Shown: positions 26,027 to 35,975 of the stretch, one piece after another
Layout of the letters: every line of letters begins with the position of its first letter
How positions within the stretch are numbered: position 1 is the first letter of the stretch
NCBI RefSeq assembly: GCF_001866665.1
Contig: NZ_MLYO01000063.1
Span: forward strand, 124,001 to 188,000
DNA: 64,000 nucleotides
Reading direction: 5' to 3'
From: Streptomyces monashensis
GTDB lineage: Bacteria > Actinomycetota > Actinomycetes > Streptomycetales > Streptomycetaceae
Translations under genes and position numbers: made by a program
The notes under the pieces: generated by a model
Database searches by the model: none
Seen by the model: the letters and a program-made list of their open reading frames with translations, nothing else
What the model was told of the DNA's origin: nothing

Positions 26027-26473
26027 CTAGAAGAATCCGCAGGTCGGAGCGGCCTCATAGGGGGCGGGGGCGCCCTCGGGGCCGAGCGGTGCGGAGATCT
26101 CCACGCGGATGCCGTCCGGGTCGTGGAAGAAGATCCCGCCCGAGGCGCCGCCCTCCCGGTGGGCGACGACGCCCTCGTGGGCGAAGTCGGTCCCGGCGGC
26201 CCGCAGCGCGTCCTCGTAGGCGCGGACCTGGTCGACGGTGTCGACGCCGAGGGCCAGGTGGTGCAGTCCGGGCCGGCCGCTGTCGTACGTCCCCTGCGCC
26301 TGCTGCCAGAGGGTGACGAGCGGAGGGCCGCCGCTCTCCCCCAGCAGCGCCCAGCGCCGGTCGTCCTCCTTGCCCTCGGCGAGCACGGCGAAGCCGAGGA
26401 GGTCGCGGTAGAGGGCGAGGGAGCGGTCGAGGTCGGTGACGTTCAGGCCGGTGTGCGCGAGGCGTGGGGCCAT
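26027..26473 (-). CDS. VOC (glyoxalase/dioxygenase) family protein
   Basis: The product has 148 residues with two beta-alpha-beta-beta-beta modules. The start LAHTGLNVTDLDRSLALYRD and the second-half segments LHHLALGVDTVDQVRAYEDA and FFHDPDGIRVEI are VOC signatures. His and Glu candidates for metal binding are in HTGLNV, HHLAL and VEISA. It may be a lyase, isomerase or dioxygenase for small electrophiles; the substrate is unknown. It shares a palindromic divergent promoter with the ABATE/CGNR regulator. Confidence 0.85.
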   Translation of the reverse strand: MAPRLAHTGLNVTDLDRSLALYRDLLGFAVLAEGKEDDRRWALLGESGGPPLVTLWQQAQGTYDSGRPGLHHLALGVDTVDQVRAYEDALRAAGTDFAHEGVVAHREGGASGGIFFHDPDGIRVEISAPLGPEGAPAPYEAAPTCGFF

Positions 26474-26494
26474 GACTGTTCTCCTTCGGGATGG

Positions 26495-26525
26495 CTAACC
26501 TTCTTCAGCAACGTTAGAAGGTTAG
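26495..26525. promoter_or_regulatory. Perfect 10-bp palindromic operator between VOC and ABATE genes
   Basis: CTAACCTTCT (26495-26504) and AGAAGGTTAG (26516-26525) are exact inverse repeats around an 11-bp spacer. They lie 22 bp upstream of the VOC start and 59 bp upstream of the ABATE gene. The symmetrical AT-richer arms stand out in GC-rich DNA and suggest control of both genes, most simply by the ABATE protein. Confidence 0.7.
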
Positions 26526-26583
26526 GTACGCGAGAGTCAACCGGTCACGTACGATTGAGGGGTTAGAGGAGAAGGAGAGTCCG

Positions 26584-27126
26584 ATGTCCGCCGCCCCCGA
26601 TCCCCGCCCGCTCACCGGCGAGCCCCTCGCCCTCGACCTGCTCAACACCCGGTGGAACCGGGAGGGCGAGACCCAGGACCTGCTCGACACCCCCGAGGGG
26701 CTCGCGGTGTGGCTCGCGGGCAACGGGCTGGCCGGCGCGTACCCGGCGGGCGCGGACACACTGCGCCATCTGCGCGAGGCCCGCGAGGCGCTCAGGGCCG
26801 CCGTGCACGGCTCACCGGGGCAGGCGGCGCCGCTCGTGGACGCCGTCCTCGCGCACGGCCGGATCCGGGCCCGGCTGACCGCCGAGGGCCCCGCCGAGGA
26901 GCCCGAGTTCGCCGACCCGGCCTGGGGCCCGGCCTGGCTCACCGCCCGGAACTACCTGGAGCTGCTCACCCGGGCCCCGGAGCGGATCCGCACCTGCTCC
27001 GGCGGCGGCTGCATCCTGCACTTCTTCGACACGTCGCGCAACGGCACCCGCCGCTGGTGCTCGATGGCCGCGTGCGGCAACCGCGCGAAGGCGTCCCGGC
27101 ACTACGCGCGCTCGAAGGAGAGCTGA
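26584..27126 (+). CDS. ABATE/CGNR zinc-finger transcriptional regulator
   Basis: The product has 180 residues. An N-terminal ABATE domain (LALDLLNTRWNREGE) is followed by a C-terminal CGNR zinc finger, with cysteines 138, 143, 159 and 164 and the C-G-N-R motif at 164-167. The family is regarded as stress-induced transcription regulators with DNA-binding CGNR fingers. It is divergent from the VOC/PNPOx/NUDIX genes across a 10-bp palindrome, a typical arrangement for an autoregulated repressor and its targets. Confidence 0.85.
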   Translation: MSAAPDPRPLTGEPLALDLLNTRWNREGETQDLLDTPEGLAVWLAGNGLAGAYPAGADTLRHLREAREALRAAVHGSPGQAAPLVDAVLAHGRIRARLTAEGPAEEPEFADPAWGPAWLTARNYLELLTRAPERIRTCSGGGCILHFFDTSRNGTRRWCSMAACGNRAKASRHYARSKES

Positions 27127-27168
27127 CCGGCCCGCGCCGACGCGCCGTACCGCCTCGCCGTCGGCCCG

Positions 27169-28074
27169 CTACCGCCCCGCCCCGGAGGGCTCGCCCGACG
27201 GGCAGGCGAGGTGCCGGGAGGCGGGCAGCGACGCGGTGATCCAGGCCCGGCCGACGGCCACGCGGGCGTCTCCGACGGCCCACAGGTGCGCGCCCCGCTC
27301 ACCCGCGAGGACCGTGACGAGCACGTGCTGCCCCGGGCGCGGGGCCGGCCGCGCGCCGCCGTCCAGCAGGAAGCCGACCTCGGCCGGGCCGTGGGCGGGC
27401 TTGTAGGAGCGGGTCACGGTGAGCGTGACCCGCTTCCAGGAGGACGCCTCCTCCGGCGCCACCCGGGCCACGGTGCCCTCCACCACCAGCCGGGAGCAGG
27501 CGAGTTCGCGCTCCGGGTCGGCCGGCCGGCCCTGGTCCGGCCCGCGGACCGGCCGGCTCCTGGCGTCGGACGCCGTACTCGCGACGCCGGTCCGACCGGA
27601 GTCGTGCGTCACCAGCCAGCCGAAGCCGGCGACGGTCGCGAGGGCCGCGGCACCGGCGAGCGAGCCGAGCACGAAGCGGCGGGCCCGGCGGCGGGCGGGA
27701 CGGCCGGGGCGGACAGGCCGGGCGAGGCGGTGGCCGGGGCGTGGCGGCCGTACCGGACGAACCGGACGGACAGGATGTCCCGGACGTGCGGCGACCGCTC
27801 TCCCCCCTTCTCCCTCCCCGCCCGCTTCCGCCTCCGTTTCCGACCCCGTTCCCGTCTCCCCGGCCAACGCCTCGCCCAGCCGGGCGAGTTGCTCCCTCAG
27901 CACGGCCACGTCGGCCTCGGCCGCGCGGTGCTCGGCGACGAAGGCGGGATCCCGGCGGGCCTCCTCCGGCAGCGGTTCCCCGGTGATGGCGGCCATCAAC
28001 GCGTCCACTCCGTCGTACTCCCGGCCGTTCCCGCCGCTGCCCGCACCCGGCGTACCCCCGCGCTCGGCGGTCAT
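27169..28074 (-). CDS. Membrane-anchored partner of the ECF sigma factor (putative anti-sigma factor)
   Basis: The product has 301 residues. The N-terminal 100 residues are cytoplasmic and charged (DALMAAITGEPLPEEARRDP). An Arg/Pro-rich stretch (RPVRPVRPPRPG) comes next, with one transmembrane helix at FVLGSLAGAAALATVAGFGW. An extracytoplasmic domain of about 120 residues has two cysteines. It begins 1 bp after the sigma factor stop, so it is cotranscribed. There is no zinc-binding HxxxCxxC anti-sigma motif, so the role rests on position and topology. Confidence 0.6.
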   Translation of the reverse strand: MTAERGGTPGAGSGGNGREYDGVDALMAAITGEPLPEEARRDPAFVAEHRAAEADVAVLREQLARLGEALAGETGTGSETEAEAGGEGEGGRAVAARPGHPVRPVRPVRPPRPGHRLARPVRPGRPARRRARRFVLGSLAGAAALATVAGFGWLVTHDSGRTGVASTASDARSRPVRGPDQGRPADPERELACSRLVVEGTVARVAPEEASSWKRVTLTVTRSYKPAHGPAEVGFLLDGGARPAPRPGQHVLVTVLAGERGAHLWAVGDARVAVGRAWITASLPASRHLACPSGEPSGAGR

Positions 28075-28075
28075 C

Positions 28076-29940
<1,865 letters not shown>

Positions 29941-30078
29941 GACACCCGGCACGGCACCGGGGCGGTCACGTACGCGCGGCCGCCCCCGCCGTCCGCCGGG
30001 ACTGGCCGGCGGCCGGCTGGCGGACGGGCCGGGCCTGACCGCCGTACCGGTCGCGGGGGGAGACGCCGCTGATCCCGG

Positions 30079-30130
30079 GACACCGAGTGAGGGCGCCCGG
30101 CACGGAGTCCGGGCGCCCTCACTCGGTGTC
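30079..30130. terminator. 22-bp perfect hairpin between asd and pepN2
   Basis: The arms 30079-30100 and 30109-30130 are perfectly complementary with an 8-nt loop. The right arm ends 3 bp before the pepN2 stop codon. It should terminate transcription from both sides. Confidence 0.85.
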
Positions 30131-30133
30131 GTA

Positions 30134-32710
30134 CTACTTGCCCGCCGCCGCGTCCGCCGCCTGGGCCTTCAGCGCGCGCTCCACGCCCGAGCGGGACTCG
30201 GAGACGAGGCGGCGCAGGGCCGCGTTCGGCTCGGCCGCGGAGAGCCAGGTGTCCGTCTTGGCCAGGGTCTGCTCGGAGACCTGGACCGACGGGTACAGGC
30301 CGACGGCGATCTGCTGGGCGATCTCGTGCGAGCGGGAGTCCCAGACGCCCTTGAGGGCCTCGAAGTACCGGTCCGTGTACGGCGCCAGCAGCTCGCGCTG
30401 GTCGGTCTGCACGAAGCCGCCGATCACGGCCTCCTGCACGGCGTTCGGCAGCTTGTCGGAGTCGACGACCGAGGCCCAGGCCTCCGCCTTCGCCTCCGGC
30501 GTCGGCCGGGCCGCCCGGGCCGTCGCCGCGTGCCGTTCGCCGGCCGCGGTCTTGTCCCGCTCGTACTCGGCCGCGATCTCCGCCTCGTCGAAGCGGCCGA
30601 CCGCCGCGAGGCGCTGCACGAACGCCCAGCGCAGCTCGGTGTCCACGGCCAGGCCCTCGACGGTGTGGGTGCCCTCCAGCAGGCTCTCCAGCAGGTCCAG
30701 CTGCTCCGGCGTACGGGCCGTCGCCGCGAAGGCGCGGGCCCAGGCCAGCTGGTGGTCGCTCGCGGGCTCGGCCGCGCGCAGGTGCGCGAGCGTCGCGTCG
30801 GTCCAGCGGGTCAGCAGGGACTCGCGGGCGGCCGGGTCGGCGTACAGGTCGATGGCGAGCTTGACCTGGCGGTGCAGCGACTGCACGACGCCGATGTCGG
30901 ACTCCTTGCCGATGCCCGACAGGACCAGGGAGAGGTAGTCACGGGCGGCCAGTTCGGCGTCCCGCGTCATGTCCCAGGCCGACGCCCAGCACAGCGCGCG
31001 CGGCAGGGAGGCGTCGAAGTCGCCGAGGTGCTCGGTGACGAACGCCAGCGACTCCTCGTCCAGGCGGACCTTGGCGTACGACAGGTCGTCGTCGTTGAGC
31101 AGCACGACCGCCGGGCGGCGCCTGCCGCTCAGCTGCGGTACGGCCGTCAGCTCGCCGTCGACGTCCAGCTCGACGCGCTCGGTGCGCACCAGCTTGCCGC
31201 TCGCGGCGTCGAGGTCGTACAGGCCGATCGCGATGCGGTGCGGGCGCAGCACCGGCTCGCCCTGGGCGCCGGCGGGCAGCGCCGGGGCCTCCTGGCGGAC
31301 GGCGAAGGAGGTGATGACGCCGTCGGCGCCGGTGGCGAGCTCCGGGCGCAGGACGTTGATGCCCGCGGTCTCCAGCCACTTCTTCGACCAGGTCTTCAGG
31401 TCCCGGCCGGAGGTCTCCTCCAGCGCGCCGAGCAGGTCGGACAGGCGGGTGTTGCCGAAGGCGTGCCGCTTGAAGTACGCCTGCACGCCCTTGAAGAACT
31501 CGTCCTCGCCGACGTACGCGACGAGTTGCTTCAGCACGCTCGCGCCCTTGGCGTACGTGATGCCGTCGAAGTTGACGAGCACGTCGTCCAGGTCGCGGAT
31601 GTCCGCCATGATCGGGTGCGTGGACGGCAGCTGGTCCTGCCGGTACGCCCAGGTCTTCATGGAGTTGGCGAACGTGGTCCACGAGTGCGGCCAGCGCGAG
31701 CCGGGGGCGGCGGCCTGGCAGGCGATGGAGGTGTAGGTGGCGAACGACTCGTTCAGCCACAGGTCGTTCCACCACTCCATGGTGACGAGGTCGCCGAACC
31801 ACATGTGGGCCAGCTCGTGCAGGATCGTCTCGGCCCGGGTCTCGTACGCCGCGTCGGTCACCTTGGACCGGAAGACGTACTGGTCGCGGATGGTGACGGC
31901 ACCGGCGTTCTCCATCGCGCCCGCGTTGAACTCCGGCACGAACAGCTGGTCGTACTTGGCGAAGGGGTACGCGTAGTCGAACTTCTCCTGGAACCAGTCG
32001 AAGCCCTGCCGGGTCACCTCGAAGATCGCGTCCGAGTCCAGGAACTCGGCGAGCGAGGGGCGGCAGTAGATGCCGAGCGGCACGGACTGCCCGTCCTTCT
32101 CGTACACGCTGTGCACGGAGTGGTACGGGCCGACGATCAGCGCGGTGATGTACGACGAGATGCGCGGGGTCGGTCCGAAGACCCAGACGTTGTCCTTCGG
32201 CTCGGGCGTCGGCGAGTTCGAGACGACCGTCCAGCCGTCGGGCGCCGTCACGGTGAACTGGAAGGTGGCCTTGAGGTCGGGCTGCTCGAACGAGGCGAAG
32301 ACCCGGCGGGCGTCCGGCACCTCGAACTGGGTGTAGAGGTACGCCTGCTCGTCGACCGGGTCGACGAAGCGGTGCAGCCCCTCGCCGGTGTTGGTGTACG
32401 CGCAGTCGGCGACGACCCGCAGGACGTTGCGGCCCGCGAGCAGGCCCGGCAGCGCGATCCGCGAGTCCGCGAAGACCTCGGCGGGGTCGAGCGCGTCGCC
32501 GTTCAGGGTCACCTCGTGGACGGCGGGCGCCACCAGGTCGATGAAGGACTCGGACCCGCCGCGGGCGACGTCGAAGCGCACCGTGGTCACGGACCGGTAG
32601 GTGCCGCCGTCCTGCGCGCCGGAGAGGTCGAGCTCGATCTCGTACGAGTCAACGGTGAGCAGCTCGGCCCGCGCTTGCGCCTCTTCGCGAGTCAGGTTTG
32701 TGCCAGGCAC
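30134..32710 (-). CDS. pepN: Aminopeptidase N (M1 family), second paralog
   Basis: The product has 858 residues, as long as the paralog at 16633. Motifs GAMEN, HELAH (His298, Glu299, His302) and LNESFA (Glu321) are present. The C-terminal ERAP1-like domain is complete. The first 20 residues (MPGTNLTREEAQARAELL) mirror the other paralog. Both should be active cytoplasmic zinc aminopeptidases. The gene stands alone and converges on asd. Confidence 0.93.
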   Translation of the reverse strand: MPGTNLTREEAQARAELLTVDSYEIELDLSGAQDGGTYRSVTTVRFDVARGGSESFIDLVAPAVHEVTLNGDALDPAEVFADSRIALPGLLAGRNVLRVVADCAYTNTGEGLHRFVDPVDEQAYLYTQFEVPDARRVFASFEQPDLKATFQFTVTAPDGWTVVSNSPTPEPKDNVWVFGPTPRISSYITALIVGPYHSVHSVYEKDGQSVPLGIYCRPSLAEFLDSDAIFEVTRQGFDWFQEKFDYAYPFAKYDQLFVPEFNAGAMENAGAVTIRDQYVFRSKVTDAAYETRAETILHELAHMWFGDLVTMEWWNDLWLNESFATYTSIACQAAAPGSRWPHSWTTFANSMKTWAYRQDQLPSTHPIMADIRDLDDVLVNFDGITYAKGASVLKQLVAYVGEDEFFKGVQAYFKRHAFGNTRLSDLLGALEETSGRDLKTWSKKWLETAGINVLRPELATGADGVITSFAVRQEAPALPAGAQGEPVLRPHRIAIGLYDLDAASGKLVRTERVELDVDGELTAVPQLSGRRRPAVVLLNDDDLSYAKVRLDEESLAFVTEHLGDFDASLPRALCWASAWDMTRDAELAARDYLSLVLSGIGKESDIGVVQSLHRQVKLAIDLYADPAARESLLTRWTDATLAHLRAAEPASDHQLAWARAFAATARTPEQLDLLESLLEGTHTVEGLAVDTELRWAFVQRLAAVGRFDEAEIAAEYERDKTAAGERHAATARAARPTPEAKAEAWASVVDSDKLPNAVQEAVIGGFVQTDQRELLAPYTDRYFEALKGVWDSRSHEIAQQIAVGLYPSVQVSEQTLAKTDTWLSAAEPNAALRRLVSESRSGVERALKAQAADAAAGK

Positions 32711-32822
32711 GCGGTCATCTCCTCGTTATGTGTCGGTCGCGTCATCCTTCCATGGGATCCACACGAAACGCGATGTCCGGTTCCCGCCGGTGACCGCGGT
32801 GGCCGGAACGGACGCTTGAGGC

Positions 32823-33377
32823 ATGACGACGACAACGGCACACACGGCACGTCCGATCGCTCCCGAGGTCCTTCGGTCCCTGCGCGTCACCGACGACGCG
32901 GGCCGCCGCACGGTCCCCTTCACCGACGACGAGGGCGGCGCCCCGCTGCGCTGCTGCCTGCGCAGGAGTGTCCCCGGCGAGCCGATCGCCCTGGTCTCGT
33001 ACGCCCCGCTGCGCCGCTGGGCGGCGGAGACGGGCGCCCACCCCGGCGCCTACGACGAACAGGGCCCGGTCTTCGTCCACGCCGAGGACTGCGCGGGCCC
33101 GGCCGACCCCGCCGCCCTGCCCTTCACCGACGCCCCCCGCGTGCTGCGCCGCTACTCCCGCGAGGGGCACATCCTCGGCGGCCGCCTGGTGACCGACGCC
33201 TTCCCGGACGCCCTCACGGAGGCCTTCACCGACCCGGAGGTGACGCTGGTGCAGGTGCGGGCGGTGGAGTACGGGTGCTTTCTGTACGAGGTGCGGCGGG
33301 GCCAGAGCCCGGCTGCGCGCGCCCTGACGGGGTTTCGGGGCCCCGAATGGCCGGGCCCCGAATGGCTTTCCCGATGA
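32823..33377 (+). CDS. DUF1203 domain-containing protein
   Basis: The product has 184 residues without signal peptide or membrane segment. The conserved DUF1203 pattern is seen as CCLRRSVPGEPIALVSYAPL and GPVFVHAEDC, with VRAVEYGCFLYEV near the C-terminus. Function is unknown. It diverges from pepN2 at a 112-bp gap and is followed by a small secreted protein. Confidence 0.8.
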   Translation: MTTTTAHTARPIAPEVLRSLRVTDDAGRRTVPFTDDEGGAPLRCCLRRSVPGEPIALVSYAPLRRWAAETGAHPGAYDEQGPVFVHAEDCAGPADPAALPFTDAPRVLRRYSREGHILGGRLVTDAFPDALTEAFTDPEVTLVQVRAVEYGCFLYEVRRGQSPAARALTGFRGPEWPGPEWLSR

Positions 33378-33465
33378 GCGCCGCGGCGGGCGGCGGCCTA
33401 GCCTCCGAGAAGAGCGCAATGTGGATCTTTCTGATGGTGCGCTCGATCCGTCCCGAGGAGGAAAA

Positions 33466-33714
33466 ATGCGCCTGATATCCAAGCTCGCCGTCACGGCCGC
33501 CGTCATCACCGGTGTCGGTGTGATGGGTGCCGGTCCCGCCCTTGCCACGCCCGCGGTGCAGATGCACGGCGGTGGTGGATGCCGGACCCACAACCTGAAT
33601 GTCGACATTCTGGGTGAGGTGGGCATCCTCAACGGGCTGGCCGGCAACCTGCTGAACGGCGAGGGAAACCCTGGTGCACAGTCCACCGACATGGGTACCG
33701 ACTGCGATCGCTGA
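33466..33714 (+). CDS. Small secreted protein of unknown function
   Basis: The product has 82 residues with GAGGAGG upstream. A signal peptide covers residues 1-27 (VTAAVITGVGVMGAGPALA). The mature part is about 55 residues. It has two cysteines, one near its start (GGGGCRTHNLN) and one near its end (MGTDCDR), so one disulfide could form. The middle, VDILGEVGILNGLAGNLLN, is hydrophobic with Asn/Gly turns, a composition reminiscent of chaplin/rodlin-like surface proteins. No chaplin motif is found, so that comparison is only compositional. Confidence 0.65.
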   Translation: MRLISKLAVTAAVITGVGVMGAGPALATPAVQMHGGGGCRTHNLNVDILGEVGILNGLAGNLLNGEGNPGAQSTDMGTDCDR

Positions 33715-33766
33715 CAGTCCGTCCGGCCTGCGGTGAGCCGCATGTGTTGGTCTCCGAGTGGATGCA

Positions 33767-33800
33767 GAAGGCCTCGTACCGTGACCGGTACGGGGCCTTC
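33767..33800. terminator. Hairpin after the small secreted protein gene
   Basis: GAAGGCCTCGTACC (33767-33780) pairs with 33787-33800 with one mismatch and a 6-nt loop. It lies between the convergent secreted protein and LysR genes. Confidence 0.7.
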
Positions 33801-33832
33801 GCGTCGGGCGGCGCCGAGGCGGCGGGCAGCCG

Positions 33833-34735
33833 TCAGAGCCCGGCCGCCGCCGCGTCCCGCAGGGCCTCCAGCACGCGGCACACCGCCCGCCCCGACTCGC
33901 CGCCCCTGCGGACCGCCGCCGTGACATGCCGGACCGGGCCGTCCGGGCCGAGGTCGCGCAGCACCACCCCGTCCCGTCGGCCCGCGGCCATCCGGGGGAC
34001 CAGCGCCACGCCCATGCCCGCCTCGACCATGGCGAGGATCGCGGTCCAACCGGAGGCGGAGTGGCCCTGGTAGGGGCTGAATCCAGCCGCCTCGCAGGCG
34101 CGACGGGTGATGTCCGACCAGGGGCCGCTGCCGCCGAAGATCCAGGGTTCGGACGACAGGTCGGTCAGGGTCAGGGCGGGGGCCTGCGCCAGGGGGTGAT
34201 CGGGGGGCAGGGCCACGTCCAACGGGTCGGCCAGCAGCGGGACTTGGGTGAGACGGGGATCGGCCGCGCTCGGGGCCTCGGCCGCCAGGGACAGGGCGAG
34301 GTCGACGTCACCGGCGGTCAGCAGCTCGTAGGCCTCGGCCGCCTCCGCCTCCCGCACGCGGACGCTCACCCCGGGGTGGGCGTCCCGCAGGGCCCGTACG
34401 GCCGGTACGACCAGGGCGGGCACCGAGGTGGCGAAGGCGCCCACCCGGACCTCCCCCGCCTCCCCCTCGGCGTACGCCGCCAACGCCGCCTCCGCGCGCT
34501 CCAGTTGCTCGAAGACCGGCTCCGTCTGCGCCAGCACCAGCCGGGCCCCGTCGGTCAGCCGCACCCGGCGGCCCCGCGCCTCCAGCAGGGGCACACCGAG
34601 CTGCCGGGCGAGATTGGCGAGCTGCTGGGAGACCGCGGAGGGGGTCATGTGCAGGGCCTCCGCCGCCGCGGTCACCGTCCCGCGCTCCCGCAGGGCACGC
34701 AGGACCTGCAGCTTGCGGATGTCCCACTCGACCAT
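33833..34735 (-). CDS. LysR family transcriptional regulator
   Basis: The product has 300 residues. The N-terminal winged helix-turn-helix reads LRALRERGTVTAAAEALHMT then PSAVSQQLANL; a substrate-binding domain follows from about residue 90. Upstream on the same strand, 63 bp away, is an EamA transporter gene that it may control, although LysR genes are usually divergent from targets. Effector unknown. Confidence 0.88.
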   Translation of the reverse strand: MVEWDIRKLQVLRALRERGTVTAAAEALHMTPSAVSQQLANLARQLGVPLLEARGRRVRLTDGARLVLAQTEPVFEQLERAEAALAAYAEGEAGEVRVGAFATSVPALVVPAVRALRDAHPGVSVRVREAEAAEAYELLTAGDVDLALSLAAEAPSAADPRLTQVPLLADPLDVALPPDHPLAQAPALTLTDLSSEPWIFGGSGPWSDITRRACEAAGFSPYQGHSASGWTAILAMVEAGMGVALVPRMAAGRRDGVVLRDLGPDGPVRHVTAAVRRGGESGRAVCRVLEALRDAAAAGL

Positions 34736-34798
34736 GCGCGCACGCTACACGCCCGCATCCCTGCGGCCCCGGACACCGCCGCCCCCTCACCGTCACCG

Positions 34799-35713
34799 TC
34801 ACCGGCGGGATCCCGCGCCCAGGACGACCCCGCCCAGGATCAGGGCCATCGACAGCAGTTGCGGCCATCCGGTCGTCTCGCCGAGGAGGGCCCAGGACAG
34901 CAGGGCCACGCAGAGGGGCTGAAGGTAGTAGACGATGCCCGCACGGGTCGCGCCGATCAGGGCGATGGCCTTGTTCCAGGCGAAGAAGGCCACCGCCGAG
35001 GAGGCCACGCCCACGTAGAGGAGCGGCAGGACCGTGCCGGGGGTCGGGGTGAAGCCGCCCTGGACGGCCACGCTCGCCGCCTGGACGGGCAGGAGCAGGA
35101 GGGCGCCGATGACGAACGTCGCGAACAGGAAGGCGGTGCCGCCGAGCCCGGCCGGCCTGCGGCGCAGCAGCGCGCTGTAGCCCGCGAAGCAGCAGGCGGC
35201 CGCGATCATCCACAGGTCGCCTGCCGAGAAGCGCGCGGCGCCGCCCACGAGCAGGGCCACGCCCGCGCAGGCGATCAGCAGCCCGGTGGCGCGCCGGGCG
35301 CCGAGCCGTACGCCGCCGAGGCGTTCGAAGACCGCCATGAGCACCGGCGAGGCGGCCATGATCATGCCCATCGTGGCGGCCGGGGTGGTCAGTCCTGCCT
35401 GGTTGACGAGGGTGTTGTAGACGGCCACGCCGAGGAGCGAGGTGAGGAACACGTAGCGGGCGTGGCGGCGGAACAGGGCCCGCCTGCGCCAGGCCTGCCG
35501 GGCACCGAACGGTGCCACGGCGAGCAGGGCGATCACCCAGCGCCAGAAGGCGTGCTGGATCGGCGGGACGCTGTCGTGCAGACCGCGGGAGGCGACGAAG
35601 CTGCCGGACCAGACGACCGTCGCGAGGGCGGCGCAGGCGAGGCCGAGGACGGAAACGGCGGAGGTGGAGGTGGAGGTGGAGGTCGTGGGGGTCCGGGGGA
35701 GGACGGCGGTCAC
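34799..35713 (-). CDS. EamA/DMT family transporter
   Basis: The product has 304 residues with ten hydrophobic segments, arranged as two EamA repeats (GLACAALATVVWSGSFVASR and DLWMIAAACCFAGYSALLRR mark the repeat starts). The family exports amino acids and other metabolites. An N-terminal Thr/Ser-rich tail of about 20 residues is an oddity. It is cotranscribed with, and upstream of, the LysR gene. Confidence 0.85.
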   Translation of the reverse strand: MTAVLPRTPTTSTSTSTSAVSVLGLACAALATVVWSGSFVASRGLHDSVPPIQHAFWRWVIALLAVAPFGARQAWRRRALFRRHARYVFLTSLLGVAVYNTLVNQAGLTTPAATMGMIMAASPVLMAVFERLGGVRLGARRATGLLIACAGVALLVGGAARFSAGDLWMIAAACCFAGYSALLRRRPAGLGGTAFLFATFVIGALLLLPVQAASVAVQGGFTPTPGTVLPLLYVGVASSAVAFFAWNKAIALIGATRAGIVYYLQPLCVALLSWALLGETTGWPQLLSMALILGGVVLGAGSRR

Positions 35714-35975
35714 GGGGGTCCTTTCGGCGAGGCGGCAGCGGGTCCGTGCCCCTCACCGTCGCAAGGACCGACCTGTCAGGTCCATCGAAACTTTACGACG
35801 GTTCTTTTCAGCAGAACTGAACGATCGACCGCCTCCGGAGCCTCGGCTCCCCCGAGCTGTCCCGCCAGTGTCGCCCCGAACGCCAATGCCATGGCCGGCC
35901 CGCTGAGGGAGTTGCCGACGGGGACGCGGGAGGGCGACCACCAGGGTCCGGGGGCCGCTCCCTCCTGTACGCCGG

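Noticed and set aside
30326-33475. A 1049-codon forward frame opposite aminopeptidase N
   Set aside because: Antisense shadow of pepN2 with no recognisable domain.
35776-35892. A 38-codon reverse ORF between the EamA gene and the FAD monooxygenase, with a small TTCAG/CTGAA inverse repeat at 35807-35821
   Set aside because: No ribosome binding site or family resemblance; the 5-bp arms are too short to call an operator.
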